From NCBI RefSeq assembly GCF_902499335.1, contig NZ_CABVQK010000020.1, positions 1 to 64,000 on the forward strand: DNA of 64,000 nucleotides, given 5' to 3'. The notes beneath the pieces are model-generated. The model worked only from the letters and a program-made list of their open reading frames with translations. It had not been told where the DNA came from and did not search any database. Numbering within the stretch: the first letter of the stretch is position 1; the number at the start of each line of letters is the position of its first letter. A program made the translations under genes and the position numbers. The DNA is from Burkholderia lata. Its GTDB lineage: Bacteria > Pseudomonadota > Gammaproteobacteria > Burkholderiales > Burkholderiaceae. Shown here piece by piece: positions 60,426-64,000 of the stretch.

Positions 60426-62660
60426 GTGACTGACACGCTTTCTACCTCGCCTGTGGCCCGAAACGCCGCACCCCAGTCGGCCACAGTCGTGGTCGTCGTG
60501 CCCGTGTACCGGGATTGTGAATTGACGCGAGCGTGCCTGGCATCCGCGATGCCGGCCGTGATGCGCCATCCCGATGCCCGGCTCGTCGCCATCAACGACG
60601 CATCGCCGGATGCCGACATGGACGACACGCTGGCGAGCGAGGCGCGGCGGTGGGGCGAGAAACTCGTGGTGCTTCGCAACGAAGTCAACCTGGGTTTCGT
60701 GAAGACGGCCAATCGCGGCATTCGCCACGATGCCCGGGCGGACGTCATCCTGCTGAACAACGACGTGATCCTGCCGGATCAGTGGCTCGAACGGATCGTC
60801 GAGGACGCGCAGGCGCTCACCGATGCGGGCACCGTGACGCCGCTGTCGAACAACACCACGATTTCGTCGTTCCCCAATTTTGTCGCCGACAACGCGAGCC
60901 CGCTGCAGCTCGATCTCGATAGCATCGACGAAGCCTTCCGCACGGTGCGCCTGAACCCTGTCGACGCGCCGACCGGCGTCGGATTCTGCATGTACATCAA
61001 ACGCCGGTGCCTGGACGAGGTCGGCGAGCTGGACGAACAGTCATTCGGCACCGGCTACGGCGAAGAGAACGACTTTTGCCAGCGCGCGCTGCACAAGGGC
61101 TGGAAAAGCTATATCTCGCCCAATCTCTACGTCCACCATCGCGGGGGTGTGAGTTTCGGCGATCAGCGAACGACGCGCATCCGCCATGCGGATCAGACGC
61201 TCGATCGCCGTTATCCGAACTACCACGCCGACGTTCAGACCTTCGTGGCGAAGGACGAGCTGCGCGCTGCCCGGCTGCAACGCTATGTCGACCTGATGCG
61301 TGTCCGCGGGCTTCCGGTCGTGCTGCACGTGTCGCATGGCCTGGGCGGCGGCGTCGAGCAGCACATCAAGGATCTGGCGCAGCGCAGTGAAGGGCGGCTC
61401 GTGTCGCTCGTGCTCCGGCCGGAAGACGGCGGGCGGCTCGTGTCGATCGGCGCGTGGGATGCCGATTCGTCGATGCGCATCTCGGTCGACGCGCAGCAGG
61501 GCTTCGCGTTGCTGGTGCCGTTCCTGAAGGCGGTCGGGGTCGATCTGGTCCATTACCACCATGTGCTCGGCTTGTCCGGCGACTACCTGTCGCTCGGCGC
61601 GTCGCTGGGTGCCCGCCAGATTTTCACGGTGCACGACTTCTATCTGGTCAACGGCAATCCGACGCTGACGGACGAGCGCGGCATGTTCGATCCCGCCGAA
61701 CTGGACAAGGCACACAACCCGCTGTACCCGTTACCGAAGGGCATCACCCTCGATGCGTGGCGCGAACGGTATCGCGGCTTCCTGGCCGCGTGCGAGCGGG
61801 TGATCTTTCCGTCGCATTCGACGTTCGCGCTGTTCGGGCGCTTCTTCGAGATCCGCCAGCCGCTGCTGGCCTACCATCCCGAGGACCTGGCGCAGCAAGA
61901 CCTGCCGCAGCGGCCCTTCGTCCGCAAGGAAAAGTACACGATCGGGGTGCTCGGCGCGCTGAGCCGTGAGAAGGGGGCCGACCTGCTCGAAGCCGCGGCC
62001 GCGCTGGCGGCGTCCCGGCAGTCGAAGGCCGCGTTCACGTTGATCGGCTATGCGTATCGTCCGCTCCAGGGCGTCAGGACCACCGGACCCTACGACAGCG
62101 CGCGCATCGGCGAGTTGATCGACAGCGAGTCGTGCGACCTGATCGCGTTCCCGGCACAGTGGCCCGAGACTTACAGCTACACGCTCAGCTCCGCGCTGGC
62201 CAGCGGGCTGCCGATTGTCGCACCGGGCATCGGCGCGTTTCCCGAGCGCGTTGCCGGGCGCGAGCAGACGGCGCTGTTTCCGCATCCGCCGACGGCCGAC
62301 GCATTCCTGTCGGCTATCGAGACGCTGCTGACCACACTCGAGCAAGGCGGGCCGTCGCGCGCGCCGGGGTTTGACGGTGAGCTGCCGTCCGCGGACCACT
62401 ACGAGCAGCGGTACGTGCACGACGCGGGCCCGGCCAGAGGGCAGGCGGATCGCACGGAGCTGGTCGCGGCGCTCGATGCGTTGCTGGCCGTGCAGGAAAT
62501 CGTCGTCCAGGGCGTGCGCGAACGTGTCCTGCGGGTTCTGTGGGGCATTTATACGAATCCGCGTACGCAAGCGGTCTCGCGGCTGATCCCGCACCGGTTA
62601 AAACGTGCGGTCAAGCGTTTGCTGTCGAAGCGACCGTTGCACGAAGTGATTCGGCGCTGA
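60426..62660 (+). CDS. Two-domain glycosyltransferase (GT2 followed by GT4)
   Basis: About 744 residues from GTG 60426; ATG 60294 is the main alternative. Domain 1 (about 18-285): VVVVVPVYRDCELTRACLASAM, NEVNLGFVKTANRGI, ILLNNDVILPDQW, GFCMYIKRRCLDEVGELDEQSFGTGYGEENDFC. Domain 2 (about 300-690): VLHVSHGLGGGVEQHIKDLAQ, LVHYHHVLGLSG, FTVHDFYLVNGNPTL, IGVLGALSREKGADLLEAAAA, and a C-terminal PETYSYTLSSALASGLPIVAPGIGAFPERV donor motif. A single chain may add two sugars in sequence. Confidence 0.88.
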   Translation: MTDTLSTSPVARNAAPQSATVVVVVPVYRDCELTRACLASAMPAVMRHPDARLVAINDASPDADMDDTLASEARRWGEKLVVLRNEVNLGFVKTANRGIRHDARADVILLNNDVILPDQWLERIVEDAQALTDAGTVTPLSNNTTISSFPNFVADNASPLQLDLDSIDEAFRTVRLNPVDAPTGVGFCMYIKRRCLDEVGELDEQSFGTGYGEENDFCQRALHKGWKSYISPNLYVHHRGGVSFGDQRTTRIRHADQTLDRRYPNYHADVQTFVAKDELRAARLQRYVDLMRVRGLPVVLHVSHGLGGGVEQHIKDLAQRSEGRLVSLVLRPEDGGRLVSIGAWDADSSMRISVDAQQGFALLVPFLKAVGVDLVHYHHVLGLSGDYLSLGASLGARQIFTVHDFYLVNGNPTLTDERGMFDPAELDKAHNPLYPLPKGITLDAWRERYRGFLAACERVIFPSHSTFALFGRFFEIRQPLLAYHPEDLAQQDLPQRPFVRKEKYTIGVLGALSREKGADLLEAAAALAASRQSKAAFTLIGYAYRPLQGVRTTGPYDSARIGELIDSESCDLIAFPAQWPETYSYTLSSALASGLPIVAPGIGAFPERVAGREQTALFPHPPTADAFLSAIETLLTTLEQGGPSRAPGFDGELPSADHYEQRYVHDAGPARGQADRTELVAALDALLAVQEIVVQGVRERVLRVLWGIYTNPRTQAVSRLIPHRLKRAVKRLLSKRPLHEVIRR

Positions 62661-62992
62661 TGATCGTTTGAGTTTTCGTCATGCCGGACACCATGTTTGA
62701 CGGCGCGATATTGCGCCGCGACATGCCGGCCTGCATTGCGTTTCAAGCGTCTCGTCGTGTTTTGCGCCGAGGCGCGGTTCGATCGGTGCCGTGGCACGGG
62801 GCGGTGTCTTGGAGTGCCGGGTCGTTGACGGCATAATGGTCGCCGTGTGACCACCTCGGCGTGCCCGCCATGCTGGCGTAGCGCGCGGTTTTTCGATCGG
62901 CCGGTATTTGTTCGGCGCTGTTCGACGTCATGGGCCCGGGTGGCCGGTGCGTCGGCGAGGCAGCGCCGCAAAATTTCTTCGAGGTCTCGTCG
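62661..62992. other. Intergenic region before the WbpM-like gene
   Basis: Nothing recognisable except GAGG (62981-62984), the RBS of the next gene. Confidence 0.45.
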
Positions 62993-64000
62993 ATGTTTCG
63001 TTTCAAGGCGTCGTGGCAGTCGTTGAGCGCTTTTCTGTTCGACCTGATTGCGGTTGCAGGCGCTTGGCTGACTGCTTACGTAGTTCGATTCAACGGAATC
63101 GTCCCCGCCGACTTTCTTACGGGCGCGTTCGACGCGCTCGCGTGGGTGCTGCCAATCTACGGGCTGATGTTCCATTGTTTCGGCCTGTATCGCGGGCTGT
63201 GGGTATTCGCGAGCCTGCCGGATCTCCTGCGCATTTCGAAAGCCGTGATCGGCGGCGGCCTGATCGTCATGATCGGCGCCGTGATGCTGCAGCCGACGCC
63301 CATCATTCCCCGTTCCGCGCTCGTGCTGTCGCCCGTGCTGCTGTTCCTGGCCATGGGCGGCGCGCGCGCACTGTATCGCGCGAGCAAGGAGTTCTACCTG
63401 TACGGCGGGCTCGTCGGCAAAGGCAAGCCGGTGCTCGTGCTGGGCGCCGGGACGGCCGGTGCCAGCCTCGCGCGCGAACTGTCGCGCTCGGGCGAGTGGC
63501 GGCTGGTCGGCCTGCTCGATGACGACCCGGCCAAGCGCGGGCGTGAAATTTACGGTTACAAGGTGCTTGGCGCGATCGGTGAATTGAATCACTGGGCCGA
63601 GTTCACCAAGGCGGAGCACGCGATCATCGCGCTGCCTTCCACACCGGTCGAGGTGCAGCGCCGGGTTGCGACGCTGTGCGTGCGCGCCGGCGTGAAGGCA
63701 ATGGTGCTTCCGGCGCTGACCGCACTGATGCCGGGGCAGGGCTTTCTGTCGCAGGTCCGGAACATCGATCTCGAAGACTTGCTCGGCCGCGATGCGGTGA
63801 CGATCGATACGCCGCACGTCGAGGCGCTGCTGCACGGCAGGGTCGTGATGGTGACGGGGGCGGGCGGCTCGATCGGCTCCGAACTGTGCCGGCAGATCCT
63901 GCGTTTCTCGCCGGCGCAACTGATCGCGTTCGACCTGTCCGAGTACGCGATGTACCGGCTGACGGAGGAGTTGCGCGAGCGCTTCCCCGATCAGCAGGTC
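62993..64000 (+). CDS. Polysaccharide nucleotide-sugar 4,6-dehydratase (WbpM/WbiI/CapD type), 3' truncated by the window edge
   Basis: 336 codons are visible from ATG 62993 with GAGG 8 nt upstream; the frame is open to the window end. Four membrane spans occupy about residues 10-125 (SAFLFDLIAVAGAWLTAYVV, VLPIYGLMFHCFGLYRGLWVF...). A first Rossmann motif VLVLGAGTAGASLARELSRSGEWRLVGLLDDDPAKRG and a second VMVTGAGGSIGSELCRQILRFSPAQLIAFDLSEYAMY follow, as in WbpM. Such proteins convert UDP-GlcNAc to UDP-4-keto-D-QuiNAc, a precursor of D-QuiNAc or bacillosamine-type initiating sugars. Confidence 0.93.
   Translation, partial: MFRFKASWQSLSAFLFDLIAVAGAWLTAYVVRFNGIVPADFLTGAFDALAWVLPIYGLMFHCFGLYRGLWVFASLPDLLRISKAVIGGGLIVMIGAVMLQPTPIIPRSALVLSPVLLFLAMGGARALYRASKEFYLYGGLVGKGKPVLVLGAGTAGASLARELSRSGEWRLVGLLDDDPAKRGREIYGYKVLGAIGELNHWAEFTKAEHAIIALPSTPVEVQRRVATLCVRAGVKAMVLPALTALMPGQGFLSQVRNIDLEDLLGRDAVTIDTPHVEALLHGRVVMVTGAGGSIGSELCRQILRFSPAQLIAFDLSEYAMYRLTEELRERFPDQQV

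Noticed and set aside
60182..60433. 83-codon frame beginning near 60182, before the two-domain glycosyltransferase
   Set aside because: Arg/Pro-rich with no motif, overlapping another open but equally unlikely frame; probably untranslated leader.

Overview
The window is GC-rich proteobacterial chromosome. Its gene content and order fit a Burkholderia of the cepacia-complex type: groESL behind a CIRCE element, rubredoxin / AlgH / RuvX / PyrR-PyrB-PyrC', rfbBACD feeding an O-antigen cluster, trimeric autotransporters and an Hcp-linked effector. The species cannot be fixed from the sequence alone.

Layout. (1) 1-1940: 3' part of a Gly/Ala-rich surface protein built of ~44-residue repeats, closed by a strong terminator. 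(2) 2226-5556: a co-directional group with a small secreted repeat protein, an ECF sigma factor, its membrane anti-sigma, a periplasmic cupredoxin, a DUF1571/LolA-like protein and an SRPBCC protein. (3) 13365-5612 (minus strand): a six-gene apparent iron-import operon (OprB-type porin, NHL-like periplasmic protein, EfeB-type DyP peroxidase, FbpA/B/C ABC transporter) behind a sigma70-like promoter and a Fur-box-like sequence. (4) 13866-15657: LysR regulator and alpha/beta hydrolase.

(5) 15.7-30.5 kb: a lower-GC accessory region. It carries three paralogous OmpR-type response regulators with no sensor kinase nearby, a 39-residue histidine-rich exported peptide, a run of micro-proteins, an H-NS-family protein, a 2128-residue trimeric autotransporter with a giant Ser/Thr repeat stalk, an EAL c-di-GMP phosphodiesterase, and a GntR regulator whose own target gene seems to have been reduced to a stub. 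The likely theme is regulated surface adhesion.

(6) 30848-33040: groES-groEL with promoter, CIRCE and terminator. (7) 34618-33064 (minus): an orphan hcp, a peptidoglycan amidase and a small secreted protein, most simply read as a type VI secretion carrier-effector-immunity unit. (8) 35-43.6 kb: conserved housekeeping genes (thiD, rubredoxin, algH, ruvX, pyrR, pyrB, a zinc-ligand-less pyrC', plsC-like, apaH).

(9) 43971-64000: the O-antigen locus. rfbBACD make dTDP-L-rhamnose. A GT2, an epimerase and a WecA/WbpL-type initiating transferase follow, then Wzm/Wzt for ABC-dependent export. A reductase / 4,6-dehydratase / 2-epimerase trio makes a UDP-N-acetyl-L-deoxyhexosamine. Further glycosyltransferases, a 2-oxoglutarate oxygenase and a methyltransferase come next, and a WbpM/WbiI-type dehydratase runs off the right edge.
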